Shown in pieces: positions 53,479-62,781 of a DNA stretch of 64,000 nt; the stretch's first letter is position 1, and the number at the start of each line of letters is the position of its first letter. Below the pieces are notes generated by a model, which saw only the letters and a program-made list of their open reading frames with translations, had not been told where the DNA came from and did not search any database. The position numbers were made by a program, and so were the translations under genes. Source of the DNA: Methylogaea oryzae (lineage in GTDB: Bacteria; Pseudomonadota; Gammaproteobacteria; Methylococcales; Methylococcaceae). The stretch lies in assembly GCF_019669985.1 (NCBI RefSeq), contig NZ_AP019782.1, positions 1,046,501-1,110,500 of the forward strand. Direction: 5' to 3'.

Positions 53479-56394
53479 TTAAGGGCTTTTGCCTAATTTC
53501 TTATCCGCCTTGGCGACCAGTTCGGCGGGGAGTTCCAGGCCCAGGGCGCGGGCGTTGTCTTCGCTCACCACCAGGCTGATTTTCGACGGACGGGTGAAGG
53601 GGATGTCGCCCGGCGCTTTGCCGCGCATAACGGCCATGGCTTGGGCGGCGGCATCCTGGCCCGCTTGACGGTAATCCAGCGTGTAGCCCACCGCCGCGCC
53701 CTGGCCGACGGCGGTTTCGGTGAAAGCGAACAGGGGTTTCTTCGCCCGCGCCGCCGCCTGGGCGATGGCGACGAAACCGGCAATGGTCTGGTTGTCCGGC
53801 GTTTGCACGATGGCATCGATGGGCTTGGCGGCCAGCGCCAGGGCGGCGTCGCTCAGTTCGCCCATGGCGTTGACCGGCAGGGTGACCACCTCGATGCCGC
53901 GTTTGGCGGCTTCTTGCACGAAGCGGTCCTTGTTGTTGACGGAATTGACTTCCGCCGGGGAAAACAGCGTGCCGATGCGCTTGAAACGGGGGAAATGCCG
54001 GGCCAGCAAATCGGCCATTTCGCTGTAGGGGCCTTGCACGTAGACGCCGGTGACATTGGGCAGGTGGTGCTCGTTGTCGGTGCCGGCGCCGGCCAGGATG
54101 GGATCGGCGACGAAGGTGAAGACGATGGGGATGCGCTTGACCTTTTGCAGCGCGGTTTGCAGGGTGGGCGTGGACAGCACCATCAGCAGCTCCGTGCCGT
54201 CGCCGTTGACGCTGTCGGCCAGGGCAGGGAGGGTCGCCATATCGCCCTGGGCGGAAACGTCGCTGAACACGTAGTCCTTGCCTTCCGTAAGCCCCGCCGC
54301 CTTGAAGCCGTCGGCGATGCCGGCCATGGCGTCTTCCGCCGGCGGCGATTCCAGATAAAGCAGGCGCTTGATTTTCCAGGTGTGCGGGGCCGGGGTCGGC
54401 GCGGCGGCCGGCGGCGTCACCTGGGCGCGCACTTCCGGCGGGAAGGCGATGCCCAAACGTTTGGCGCTGGCTTCGTTGAGCAGCACCGATTTTTTACTGA
54501 CGTTGCGGAACGGCATATCGGCCGGCTTGGCACCGGTCAGCACCCGCGCTAAGGGCTCCGCGGCGGCCAGGCCGCTTTCCTTGAAATCCACGCCCACCAC
54601 CATGAGGGCGTCATGATCGAGGAATTCCGGCTGGTCCATGATGAGCGGAATGGCGGCGTCCTTGGCCACTTTGGCCACCGCGTCGATGGCCTGGTAGAGG
54701 GTGTTGTCGCCGATGGCGAGGATCGCCCCGACGCGGCGAGCCACCAAGGCTTGCGATGCCTGCACCACGTCGGCGGTGGTGCTGATGGGCACTTCTTCCA
54801 GCTTGATGCCGGCTTTGACGCATTGTTCGCGCAGCACGCCGACCACTTTCACCGAATTGGCTTCGCTGGGGTTGTAGAGCGTGCCGACGCTGGTCAGGCC
54901 CGGCAGCGCTTTTTGGGTGAGCGCCAGCATGTCTTCCACCGGCGGGAAGGAGCCGATGCCGGTGACGTTGGGCAGATGGTCGGCGAAACTGCTGCCGGCC
55001 CCGGCCGCCAGGGGATCGAACACGTAGGTGAACACCACCGGCTTGCGCTTGGCGGTGATGCCGGCGCCTTGCAGCACCGGGGTGGACAGGGCGACCAGGG
55101 CGTCGGCGTCGCTGTTGTCCAAGGCCTGGCCGATGGCGGGGATCTGGGCGATTTCCGCCTGGGCGTGCATCAAGCGCAGTTCCAGGTTGCGGCCTTCCTC
55201 GAAGCCGAGTTTTTTCAGCCCTTCGCGCAGGCCGGACAGTACGGCGTCCACGCCCGGTTCCGGGGCGAAGTAGGCAATGCCGACTTTGTAAGTGCGGCCG
55301 GGCTGCGGCGCCGCGACGGCGGCTGGGCCGCCGGAAGCGGCCGGCGTTTTCACCGTGCCGTCGGCTTGGAGGATTTCCTGCGCTTCTTCCAGCATTTGCG
55401 GCGTGAACTGCCAGGGGTCGCGCAGGGCGGCGCGGGCTTTTTCGTTGAGCAGGATGCGGCGCGGCATGAAGTCCTTCACCGGCAGCTGGGCCGGATCGGC
55501 ACCGTCCAGCACTTCGGCGGCGATGCGGCCGATTTCCGCTCCCACTTGATGGTAGTCGGCCCCCAGGTCGAACAGGCCGCCGCGGCGGCTGTGGCCGGCG
55601 ATGTTGGAGAACACCGGGATGCGCGCCGCCTGGGCCACGCCGATCAGGCTGTCCACGGCGTTGTTCACCGAGGCGTCGCCGCCGGTCCAGAAGGCCTGCA
55701 CGCCGCGCGCCACCAGGGAGGCGGCGGCTTCGCGCACGTCCTTGGTTTGTTCCACCGGCGCTTCCAGCAGGGTAATGCCCAGCTCGGCCGACACTTGCCG
55801 CGCCAGCTTGGTGCACACCTCCGAATTCACTTCCGCCGGGTTCCACACCACGCCCACGGTTTTCAGCTCGGGATAGGCCTGCTTGGCGGCGCGGAATATC
55901 GCCGCCACCGGCTGCGGCGTGCCGATGCCGGTGAGCCGGGGCGGCTTGTCCAGGCTGTCCAAGGCCTTGATGCCGACGCCGGCCGCCACCGGGGAGGTGA
56001 CCGCGCCGAACACCTGCGTGACCTGGCCGGCGCGGTTGGCGTTGGCCAGCGCTTGCAGCATGACGGTGGAAATGGAAATGCCCAGCCGGTAGCCGCCGCC
56101 GGCGATTTTCTGCGCCATCAGGTTGCCGGTGGGGAGATCCCCTTCGGCGTTGAGGGTGGTGAGCGCCAGCTTTTCCCCGTCCCGGTAGCCCTTGGCGGCC
56201 AAGCCGTCCAGCACGCCCTTATAGGTTTCGTCAAACAGCGGGCTGGAACTGTGCTGCAGGATGGCGACGGGGATTTTGGCCGCCGGCGCCGGTGCGGCCG
56301 CATGGCGGGAATGGCGGTCGGACCACAACAGCGCGGCCGAAACGGCGACGATGAGCAGGCAGGAGAAAGCTAGGCGTTGCAACGGCTCTTTCAT
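53479..56394 (-). CDS. Triple-fusion ABC substrate-binding protein (three COG2984-type domains)
   Basis: The protein has 971 residues, about three times the normal size of a COG2984 binding protein. An N-terminal membrane anchor or signal (LAFSCLLIVAVSAALLWS, about 8-26) precedes three homologous periplasmic-binding domains starting near residues 40 (KIPVAILQHSSS), 368 (TYKVGIAYFAPE) and 672 (TWKIKRLLYLES). They are joined by Pro/Ala linkers (TPAASGG..., PPAAAPTPAPH). Each domain repeats the family features: LMVLSTPTLQTAL-type and VFTFVADPLAAGAG-type segments, LPNVTG, GTLYNPSEANSV and the closing PxxPSKKSVLLNEASA-like end. Domain 1 is the most diverged. It heads the operon with STAS protein, permease and ATPase. 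The ligand is unknown. Confidence 0.9.
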   Translation of the reverse strand: MKEPLQRLAFSCLLIVAVSAALLWSDRHSRHAAAPAPAAKIPVAILQHSSSPLFDETYKGVLDGLAAKGYRDGEKLALTTLNAEGDLPTGNLMAQKIAGGGYRLGISISTVMLQALANANRAGQVTQVFGAVTSPVAAGVGIKALDSLDKPPRLTGIGTPQPVAAIFRAAKQAYPELKTVGVVWNPAEVNSEVCTKLARQVSAELGITLLEAPVEQTKDVREAAASLVARGVQAFWTGGDASVNNAVDSLIGVAQAARIPVFSNIAGHSRRGGLFDLGADYHQVGAEIGRIAAEVLDGADPAQLPVKDFMPRRILLNEKARAALRDPWQFTPQMLEEAQEILQADGTVKTPAASGGPAAVAAPQPGRTYKVGIAYFAPEPGVDAVLSGLREGLKKLGFEEGRNLELRLMHAQAEIAQIPAIGQALDNSDADALVALSTPVLQGAGITAKRKPVVFTYVFDPLAAGAGSSFADHLPNVTGIGSFPPVEDMLALTQKALPGLTSVGTLYNPSEANSVKVVGVLREQCVKAGIKLEEVPISTTADVVQASQALVARRVGAILAIGDNTLYQAIDAVAKVAKDAAIPLIMDQPEFLDHDALMVVGVDFKESGLAAAEPLARVLTGAKPADMPFRNVSKKSVLLNEASAKRLGIAFPPEVRAQVTPPAAAPTPAPHTWKIKRLLYLESPPAEDAMAGIADGFKAAGLTEGKDYVFSDVSAQGDMATLPALADSVNGDGTELLMVLSTPTLQTALQKVKRIPIVFTFVADPILAGAGTDNEHHLPNVTGVYVQGPYSEMADLLARHFPRFKRIGTLFSPAEVNSVNNKDRFVQEAAKRGIEVVTLPVNAMGELSDAALALAAKPIDAIVQTPDNQTIAGFVAIAQAAARAKKPLFAFTETAVGQGAAVGYTLDYRQAGQDAAAQAMAVMRGKAPGDIPFTRPSKISLVVSEDNARALGLELPAELVAKADKKLGKSP

Positions 56395-56425
56395 GACGGT
56401 GGGCCACTCTTGTTATTGTTCTTGC

Positions 56426-56629
56426 CTACCGGTCCGCATCGGAAGGAGGCCGGGGGCAGTATACCGCGTCGGCCGGCCGCTCAGAACGCCCGGCCTGCGC
56501 TAGCCGCAAAAAGGCCGCCAGCTCTTCCACCCAGCGCAGGCGCTGTTCCGGCGTGAGTTGCCCGAAAGCGTGCAGGCGCTCGTCGCTGACGTAGTAAGTG
56601 CGGTCGCCGCGGTCAAAGGGAGGATTCAT
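56426..56629 (-). CDS. Small conserved hypothetical paired with a nucleotidyltransferase fragment
   Basis: Start ATG 56629 overlaps the stop of the fragment upstream by four bases; 67 residues. The segment LTPEQRLRWVEELAAFLRLAQAG is the helical signature of a small protein that usually accompanies nucleotidyltransferases of toxin-antitoxin-like pairs. No function is established. Confidence 0.65.
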   Translation of the reverse strand: MNPPFDRGDRTYYVSDERLHAFGQLTPEQRLRWVEELAAFLRLAQAGRSERPADAVYCPRPPSDADR

Positions 56630-56772
56630 GGCTGGCGGATACGTTGCAGGTGTTCGATGTCGGCCAGGTCTATGGGGCGGCCGGCGGCCCGCTTGAGAGC
56701 GATCAGGTCGTCTATGCAAGCCACGCGGATTGGCGTGCCGGCGACGTCGAATAGGGTGGCGCGCTTCGCCAT
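56626..56772 (-). pseudogene. C-terminal remnant of a nucleotidyltransferase-like gene
   Basis: Only 48 codons remain (MAKRATLFDV... DDLIALKRAAGRPIDLADIEHL). The LIALKRAAGRPxDLADIEHL end is typical of full-length (about 150-200 residues) nucleotidyltransferase-like proteins. The catalytic core is missing because the upstream sequence is replaced by the palindromic element at 56810-56862. It could still be translated as a short peptide. Confidence 0.6.
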
Positions 56773-56809
56773 GCCGGCAAAGTCCACGATTGCCGTTACC
56801 CATATAGAA

Positions 56810-56862
56810 CGGGGCTGAAGCCTGTCCTACACGGTGTCGGCGTAGGACAGGCTTCAGCCCCG
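56810..56862. repeat. Perfect 21-base stem palindrome
   Basis: Arms 56810-56830 and 56842-56862 are perfect inverted copies (CGGGGCTGAAGCCTGTCCTAC on one side) around an 11-base loop. This is the longest perfect hairpin in the window. It stands downstream of ispG (leftward) and at the broken end of the nucleotidyltransferase fragment, so it may be a mobile REP/MITE-like element that also ends the ispG transcript. Confidence 0.8.
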
Positions 56863-56902
56863 AACGGCGCGTCCGCTGCGCCGGGGATGCATGGCGAAAG
56901 CC

Positions 56903-58129
56903 TCAGTGCGGCGCGTAGTGGCTTTCCACGTAGCGCTCGACAATGGCCTGGAACTCGGCGGCGATGTTGTCGCCTTTCAGCGTCACGGTCTTCTCGCCGT
57001 CCTCGTACACCGGCGCCACCGGGCTTTCGCCGGTGCCGGGCAGGCTGATACCCAGGTTGGCGTTTTTGCTTTCGCCGGGGCCGTTCACCACGCAGCCCAT
57101 GACGGCCACGTGCATGTCTTCCACGCCTTTGTACTTGCCGCGCCACTCGGGCATTTTGTTCTGCAGATAGCCCTGGATTTCCTGAGCCAGCCGCTGGAAA
57201 TAGTCGCTGGTGGTGCGGCCGCAGCCGGGGCAGGAAATCACCATGGGGGTGAAGGAACGCAGGCCCATGGTCTGCAGGATCTGCTGGGCCACGATCACTT
57301 CCTGGGTACGGGCGCCGCCCGGCTCAGGGGTCAGCGATATGCGGATGGTGTCGCCGATGCCCTGCTGAAGCAGTACGCTCAATGCAGCGGTGGAGGCGAC
57401 GATGCCTTTGGAGCCCATGCCGGCTTCGGTCAGGCCCAGATGCAGGGCGTAATCGCAGCGGGTCGCCAGGCGCTCGTAGACGGAAATCAGCTCCTGCACG
57501 CCGCTCATTTTGCAGGACAGGATGATGTGGTCCTTGGGCAGGCCCAGTTCCACGGCCTGCTCGGCGCTTTCGATGGCGGAAGTGATGACCGCGTCCTGCT
57601 GCACTTCCACCAGCTCGCGCGGCTGGGCCAGTTCGCGGTTCTGGTCCATCAAGCGGGTCAGCACCGCCTGGTCCAGGCTGCCCCAGTTGACGCCGATGCG
57701 CACCGGCTTGTCGTAGCGGCAGGCGAATTCGATCATCTGGGCGAACTGCGCGTCGCGCTTGCTGCCCTTGCCGACGTTGCCCGGATTGATGCGGTACTTG
57801 GCCAGGGCTTCGGCGCATTCGGGGTATTTGGTCAGCAGGGTGTGGCCGTTGAAGTGGAAATCGCCCACCAGCGGCACGTCGAAGCCCAGTTTGGCCAGCC
57901 GCTCGCGGATTTCCGGGATGGCGCGGGCGGATTCGTCCCGGTCCACCGTCAATCGCACCAGTTCGGAACCGGTGCGGTACAGTTCCAGTACCTGCTTGAC
58001 GCTGGCCTCCACGTCGGCGGTGTCGGTGTTGGTCATGGATTGCACCACGATCGGCGCGCCGCCGCCTACTTGGACAGGACCGACTTTGACGCCGACGCTG
58101 GCGCGTCGCTGGGGATTGTTGCTGGACAT
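56903..58129 (-). CDS. ispG: 4-hydroxy-3-methylbut-2-enyl diphosphate synthase
   Basis: IspG converts methylerythritol cyclodiphosphate to HMBPP in the MEP isoprenoid pathway. The protein has 408 residues. The [4Fe-4S] ligands are in [14 protein letters not shown] and [18 protein letters not shown]. The N-terminal TIM barrel is shown by [20 protein letters not shown]. The length without an inserted middle domain is the bacterial type. It is divergent from the phosphoesterase. Confidence 0.98.
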   Translation of the reverse strand: MSSNNPQRRASVGVKVGPVQVGGGAPIVVQSMTNTDTADVEASVKQVLELYRTGSELVRLTVDRDESARAIPEIRERLAKLGFDVPLVGDFHFNGHTLLTKYPECAEALAKYRINPGNVGKGSKRDAQFAQMIEFACRYDKPVRIGVNWGSLDQAVLTRLMDQNRELAQPRELVEVQQDAVITSAIESAEQAVELGLPKDHIILSCKMSGVQELISVYERLATRCDYALHLGLTEAGMGSKGIVASTAALSVLLQQGIGDTIRISLTPEPGGARTQEVIVAQQILQTMGLRSFTPMVISCPGCGRTTSDYFQRLAQEIQGYLQNKMPEWRGKYKGVEDMHVAVMGCVVNGPGESKNANLGISLPGTGESPVAPVYEDGEKTVTLKGDNIAAEFQAIVERYVESHYAPH

Positions 58130-58329
58130 GGTTCGACTTTGGCAGTTGCTGATATTAAGGGGCGATTGAACGCCTGGGGCTATCTTACGAAATTTCCGAG
58201 TGGAATTCTCGGTAGTGTGCGGTTATGGGTCAAGCGGAGTGATAAGTTCCGCCCGTATAATTATAAAGCAAGCAAGACCGCTCCCCTATCGCGGAGCGCA
58301 CGATAGCCCACAAGGAGCCGAGGCGGGGC

Positions 58330-59058
58330 GTGAAAATCCAATATTTTTCCGACGTGCACCTGGAGTTCGGCTTCATGCCCCTGGCGCTGGCCGACGCCGA
58401 TGTCATCGTCGCCGCCGGCGACATCGGCGTGCAGGCCCAGGGCCTGCACTGGCTGCGCCACGCCGATAAGCCGGTGATTTACGTGGCCGGCAATCACGAG
58501 TTTTACAAAGGCGAATACCACGCCACCTTGCTGTCCCTGCGGCGCCAGGCGGAGGTCGGGCCGGTGGAATTCCTGGAGCGGGATTGCCACATCCACAAAG
58601 GCGTGCGTTTTCTCGGCTGCACCCTATGGACCGCGTTGCAGGAGGACGAGGCCGGCGATTTGGCGGCCCTGCGCGGCCGGGTCAACGACTTCAAGCACAT
58701 TCGCTGCGGCAGCGGCGCTTTGTTGCTGAACGACTACGTCCATTGGCATCGCGGCGCCCTGGCCTGGCTGCGGGAGGAACTGGACAAGCCCTATCACGGC
58801 AAAACGGTGGTGGTGACCCACCATGCGCCGCTGCTGGACAGCTGGAGAGGATTACCCAATTCGCCCAAGGTTCCCGCCTATTGCAACGACCTGGGCGGCT
58901 TGCTGGAAAAATACGACATCGCCGCCTGGTTCCACGGCCACACCCATTTCGCCAACGACTACACGGCCCACGGCACCCGCGTGTTGTGCAATCCGCGCGG
59001 CTACAATGGCTACAAACTAGTGCGGGGGTTCGACGCGGCCAAGGTGGTCGAAATCTGA
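58330..59058 (+). CDS. Calcineurin-like metallophosphoesterase
   Basis: The protein has 242 residues and starts at a GTG (MKIQYFSDVHLEFG). Metal and catalytic residues: FSDVHLEF, AAGDIG, VAGNHEFYKGEY, VVTHHAPLL and FHGHTHFANDY, all intact. The substrate is unknown. It is not the PlcP type. It is in a unit with the next gene, 34 bases downstream. Confidence 0.9.
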   Translation: MKIQYFSDVHLEFGFMPLALADADVIVAAGDIGVQAQGLHWLRHADKPVIYVAGNHEFYKGEYHATLLSLRRQAEVGPVEFLERDCHIHKGVRFLGCTLWTALQEDEAGDLAALRGRVNDFKHIRCGSGALLLNDYVHWHRGALAWLREELDKPYHGKTVVVTHHAPLLDSWRGLPNSPKVPAYCNDLGGLLEKYDIAAWFHGHTHFANDYTAHGTRVLCNPRGYNGYKLVRGFDAAKVVEI

Positions 59059-59092
59059 TCTGCCGTTCCTTGACGATTCCGGAGTGCCCACC

Positions 59093-60586
59093 ATGTTGCG
59101 CCCGTTCGACGCCACCCCTGAAAATTTCCTGACCACTCCCTGCGACGAAATCCTTCGCCAGCGCCTGGCCGCCGATCCGCAAAGCGCGCTGGTCAACCTG
59201 TTCCGCGCCACGGTGCGGGACGTGCCCGCTTACCGGGAGTTCCTGGCCGCCCACGGTGTGGATCCGGCCGGCGTGGACAGCTACGCCGACTTCCAGCGGC
59301 TGCCGCTGACTACCAAACCCAATTACATGCACGCCTATCCCCTGGCGGAGCGCTGCCGCCAGGGCCGGGTGGAGTCCTGCGAGCGCATCGCCGTGTCGTC
59401 CGGCTCCACCGGGACGCCCACCTTCTGGCCCCGCTCCCTCAAGGACGAATACGACGTGGCGCTGCGCTTCGAACAAGTGTTCCGCGCCTTCCACGCCCAC
59501 GAGCGCAGCACCCTCGCCGTCGTCTGCTTCGCCCTGGGCAACTGGGTGGGCGGCATGTACACCGCCTCCTGCTGCTGGCATTTGGCGCAAAAAGGCTATC
59601 CGCTGATGGTCGCCACGCCCGGCAACAACAAGCAGGAAATCTTCCGCATCGTGCAGGCGCTGTCGCCCCAGTTCCAGCAGACGGTGCTGCTGGGCTATCC
59701 GCCCTTCGTCAAAGACGTGATCGACGCCGGTTTGGCGGCAGGCGTGGAATGGCCGCGCTACGGCGTCAAAATGGTGTTCGCCGGCGAAGTGTTCAGCGAA
59801 GAATGGCGCACCCTGGTGGCGAGGCGAGTAGGGTCGCCGGACCTGTGCTACGGCTCCGCCTCGCTGTATGGCACCGCCGACGGCGGCGTGCTGGGCAACG
59901 AAACGCCCCTGAGCATCGCCATCCGCCGCTACCTGGCGGCCCACCCGGAAGCCGCGCGCGAACTGTTCGGCGAAGCGCGCCTGCCCACCCTGGTGCAATA
60001 CGATCCCATGAGCCGCTATTTCGAAGAGCACGACGGCACCCTGGTGGTGTCCGGCGACAACGGCGTGCCCCTGCTGCGCTACCACATCGCCGACAAGGGC
60101 GGCATCGTCAGCCATGCAAGGATGATGGCGTTCCTGGCGGAGCAGGGCGCCGACCTGGCCGACTACGGCCTCGATCCGGCCCAGCCAGACAGCCCGCTGC
60201 CTTTCGTCTACGTCTTCGGCCGGGCGGATTTCACCGTCTCCTATTACGGCGCCAACATCTACCCGGAAAACGTCACCGTCGGCCTGGAGCAGTCCGACAT
60301 CAGCGCCTGGGCCAGCGGCAAATTCGTGCTGGAAACGGTGGAAGAGGCCGGCGGCGACAAAATCCTGCGCATCACCGTGGAACTGCTGCCCGGCGCGGAT
60401 GCCGACGAGGCCAAGGCACAACGGGCGGCCGACTCGATACGGCGGGAGCTGCTGCGCCTCAACAGCGAGTTCGCCAACTACATCCCGGCGGAACGGCAAA
60501 CGCCCCACATCGTCTTCCGTCCCTTCGCCGACCCGGAATACTTCCCGGTCGGCGTCAAACACCGCTATACCCGGAAAACGCCATGA
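59093..60586 (+). CDS. CapK/PaaK-like adenylate-forming enzyme
   Basis: Start ATG 59093 ([12 protein letters not shown]) has GGAG eight bases upstream; the GTG at 59084 is too close to it. The 497 residues include the phosphate-binding [12 protein letters not shown] of phenylacetate-CoA-ligase-like AMP-forming enzymes, the [15 protein letters not shown] substrate/adenine region and [24 protein letters not shown]. It activates an acid with ATP, either to a CoA thioester or for transfer. The substrate is unknown. Its stop overlaps the ychJ start by four bases (ATGA). Confidence 0.85.
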   Translation: MLRPFDATPENFLTTPCDEILRQRLAADPQSALVNLFRATVRDVPAYREFLAAHGVDPAGVDSYADFQRLPLTTKPNYMHAYPLAERCRQGRVESCERIAVSSGSTGTPTFWPRSLKDEYDVALRFEQVFRAFHAHERSTLAVVCFALGNWVGGMYTASCCWHLAQKGYPLMVATPGNNKQEIFRIVQALSPQFQQTVLLGYPPFVKDVIDAGLAAGVEWPRYGVKMVFAGEVFSEEWRTLVARRVGSPDLCYGSASLYGTADGGVLGNETPLSIAIRRYLAAHPEAARELFGEARLPTLVQYDPMSRYFEEHDGTLVVSGDNGVPLLRYHIADKGGIVSHARMMAFLAEQGADLADYGLDPAQPDSPLPFVYVFGRADFTVSYYGANIYPENVTVGLEQSDISAWASGKFVLETVEEAGGDKILRITVELLPGADADEAKAQRAADSIRRELLRLNSEFANYIPAERQTPHIVFRPFADPEYFPVGVKHRYTRKTP

Positions 60587-61047
60587 TCCAAACCTGCCCC
60601 TGCGGCAGCGGCGCGGTCTATGCCGCCTGCTGCTCCCCCTACCACCAAGGCCAAGTCGCACCCACCGCCGAAGCGCTGATGCGATCCCGCTACGCCGCCT
60701 ACGCCATGGGCTTGGCCGACTACCTGGCCGCCACCTGGCACGCCAGCACCCGTCCGGCCCAACTGAACGTCGCCGACGATGCCGGCAGCTGGCAAAAGCT
60801 GGAAATTCTCCACCGCGAAGCCGGCGGCGAAGGGGATACGGTCGGCCTGGTGGAATTCAAAGCCCACTGGCACAGCGCCGGCCGCAGCGGCTGCCTGCAC
60901 GAAACCAGCCGCTTCCTGAAAGAAGACGGCCGCTGGTACTACCTGGACGGACAAATCCACCCCGCCCCCGTCGCCGCAAAAACCGGCCGCAACGATCCCT
61001 GCCCCTGCGGCAGTGGCAAGAAATACAAGAAGTGCTGCGGGGCGTGA
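60583..61047 (+). CDS. ychJ: YchJ-type SEC-C motif protein
   Basis: The protein has 154 residues. It has an N-terminal zinc-binding SEC-C ([19 protein letters not shown]), the YchJ core ([15 protein letters not shown]), and a second C-terminal SEC-C ([18 protein letters not shown]) like that at the SecA end. UPF0225 family; function unknown. It is coupled to the adenylate-forming gene by overlap, and a four-base-overlap pair such as this implies joint expression. Confidence 0.9.
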   Translation: MIQTCPCGSGAVYAACCSPYHQGQVAPTAEALMRSRYAAYAMGLADYLAATWHASTRPAQLNVADDAGSWQKLEILHREAGGEGDTVGLVEFKAHWHSAGRSGCLHETSRFLKEDGRWYYLDGQIHPAPVAAKTGRNDPCPCGSGKKYKKCCGA

Positions 61048-61142
61048 GTCTTCGGCTTTTCACCCGTCATAGCCCCGGCCGCAGGCGATCTTGGGTAGTT
61101 GCCCGGTAAAATGGCCTAACTAACAGAATTATCGGACCCCAC

Positions 61143-62681
61143 ATGCTCACCGGCGAAATACGCAGCCAAATCGACGCCATCTGGAACGCCTTCTGGTCGG
61201 GCGGCATCTCCAACCCGCTGGAGGTGATGGAACAAATCACCTACCTGCTCTTCCTGCGCCGTCTGGACGATTTGCACACCCTGGAAGAAAACAAGTCCAC
61301 GCGCCTGAACAAGCCCATGGAGCGCCGCATCTTCCCGGAAGGCCGCGACGCCAAGGGCCGTGACTACAACGACCTGCGCTGGTCGCGCTTCAAGCACTTC
61401 GCCCCGGCCGAAATGTTCACCGTGGTGGGCGAGCACGTCTTCCCCTTCCTGCGCACCATGGGCGGCGACGGCTCCACCTACGCCCACCACATGAAGGACG
61501 CCCGCTTCACCATCCCCACCCCGGCCCTGCTGGCCAAGGTGGTGGACATGCTCGACCACATCCCCATGGAAGACCGCGACACCAAGGGCGATTTGTACGA
61601 ATACATGCTCAGCAAGATTGCCGCGGCCGGCCAAAACGGCCAGTTCCGTACGCCGCGCCACATCATCCGGCTGATGGTGGAGCTGACCGCGCCCACCGCC
61701 AAGGACGTCATCTGCGACCCGGCCAGCGGCACCTGCGGCTTCCTGGTGGCGGCCGGCGAATACCTGCGCGAGAAACACCCGGAAATCCTGCGCGACGCGG
61801 AAGCCCGCGAGCATTTCCACCACGGCATGTTCCACGGCTACGATTTCGACAACACCATGCTGCGCATCGGCAGCATGAATCTGGCCCTGCACGGCGTCGA
61901 CAACCCGGACATCCGCTACAAGGACTCCCTGGCCCAGGACCACGCCGGGGACGAGGAAAAATACTCCCTCATCCTCGCCAACCCGCCCTTCGCCGGCTCC
62001 TTGGACTACGAGAACACCGCCAAGGACTTGTTGGACATCGTCAAAACCAAGAAAACCGAGCTGCTGTTCCTCGCTCTGTTCCTGCGCCTACTCAAGCCCG
62101 GCGGGCGGGCGGCGGTCATCGTGCCGGACGGCGTGCTGTTCGGCTCGTCCAAGGCCCACAAGGAACTGCGCCGCCTGCTGGTGGAGGAACAGAAGCTGGA
62201 CGCCGTCGTCTCCCTGCCCTCCGGCGTGTTCAAGCCCTACGCCGGCGTCTCCACCGCCATCCTGCTGTTCACCAAGACCAACTCCGGCGGCACCGGCCAC
62301 GTCTGGTTCTACGACATGCAGGCCGACGGCTGGAGCCTGGACGACAAGCGCCAGCCTTTGCTGCCGGAAGACAAGCTGGGCTTCGCAACCCTGCACATCC
62401 TCAGCGCCGAAGAACACGCCAAGAACAACCTGCCGGACGTGCTGGTGCGCTGGGGGCTGCGCGACACCTCGGAACGGCAACGCGCCCGCACCGAACAAAG
62501 CTTCTGCGTGCCGAAAGCAGACATCGCCGCCAATGGCTATGACCTGTCCATCAACCGCTACAAGGAAGTGGTGCACGAGGCAGTGGAACACCTGCCGCCC
62601 AAGGAGATACTGGCGAAGCTGGCCCGGCTGGAGGACGAGATTCAGGCGGGGATGAAGGCGCTGGAGGGGATGCTCGGATGA
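61143..62681 (+). CDS. hsdM: Type I restriction-modification DNA methyltransferase subunit HsdM
   Basis: The protein has 512 residues. HsdM N-terminal helical domain (LFLRRLDDLHTLEE) is followed by the N6-adenine methylase core: motif I DPASGTCGFL (Cys in place of the usual second Gly) and catalytic motif IV NPPFAGS. It methylates adenine with S-adenosylmethionine together with HsdS. hsdS follows after 100 bases with a repeat in between; hsdR is not inside the window. Confidence 0.97.
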   Translation: MLTGEIRSQIDAIWNAFWSGGISNPLEVMEQITYLLFLRRLDDLHTLEENKSTRLNKPMERRIFPEGRDAKGRDYNDLRWSRFKHFAPAEMFTVVGEHVFPFLRTMGGDGSTYAHHMKDARFTIPTPALLAKVVDMLDHIPMEDRDTKGDLYEYMLSKIAAAGQNGQFRTPRHIIRLMVELTAPTAKDVICDPASGTCGFLVAAGEYLREKHPEILRDAEAREHFHHGMFHGYDFDNTMLRIGSMNLALHGVDNPDIRYKDSLAQDHAGDEEKYSLILANPPFAGSLDYENTAKDLLDIVKTKKTELLFLALFLRLLKPGGRAAVIVPDGVLFGSSKAHKELRRLLVEEQKLDAVVSLPSGVFKPYAGVSTAILLFTKTNSGGTGHVWFYDMQADGWSLDDKRQPLLPEDKLGFATLHILSAEEHAKNNLPDVLVRWGLRDTSERQRARTEQSFCVPKADIAANGYDLSINRYKEVVHEAVEHLPPKEILAKLARLEDEIQAGMKALEGMLG

Positions 62682-62695
62682 GCGGCCATGGCCTT

Positions 62696-62760
62696 GTAGG
62701 ATGCGCTGAGGCACGAGGCGCATCAATCGCGAACGATGCGCTTCCTTCGTCAGCGCCTAC
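62696..62760. repeat. Intergenic palindromic element bounded by GTAGG / CCTAC
   Basis: Inside are GATGCGC (62700-62706), GCGCATC (62718-62724) and a third GATGCGC (62735-62741). Bounding GTAGG/CCTAC pairs link it to the element at 14181. It sits between hsdM and hsdS, splitting the operon. Confidence 0.6.
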
Positions 62761-62781
62761 GAGTTCTAGGATATAAAGAGG

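Noticed and set aside
58256-58265. Palindromic TATAATTATA as a promoter for the phosphoesterase gene
   Set aside because: The -10 is good in both directions but no -35-like hexamer lies at 16-18 bases on either side.
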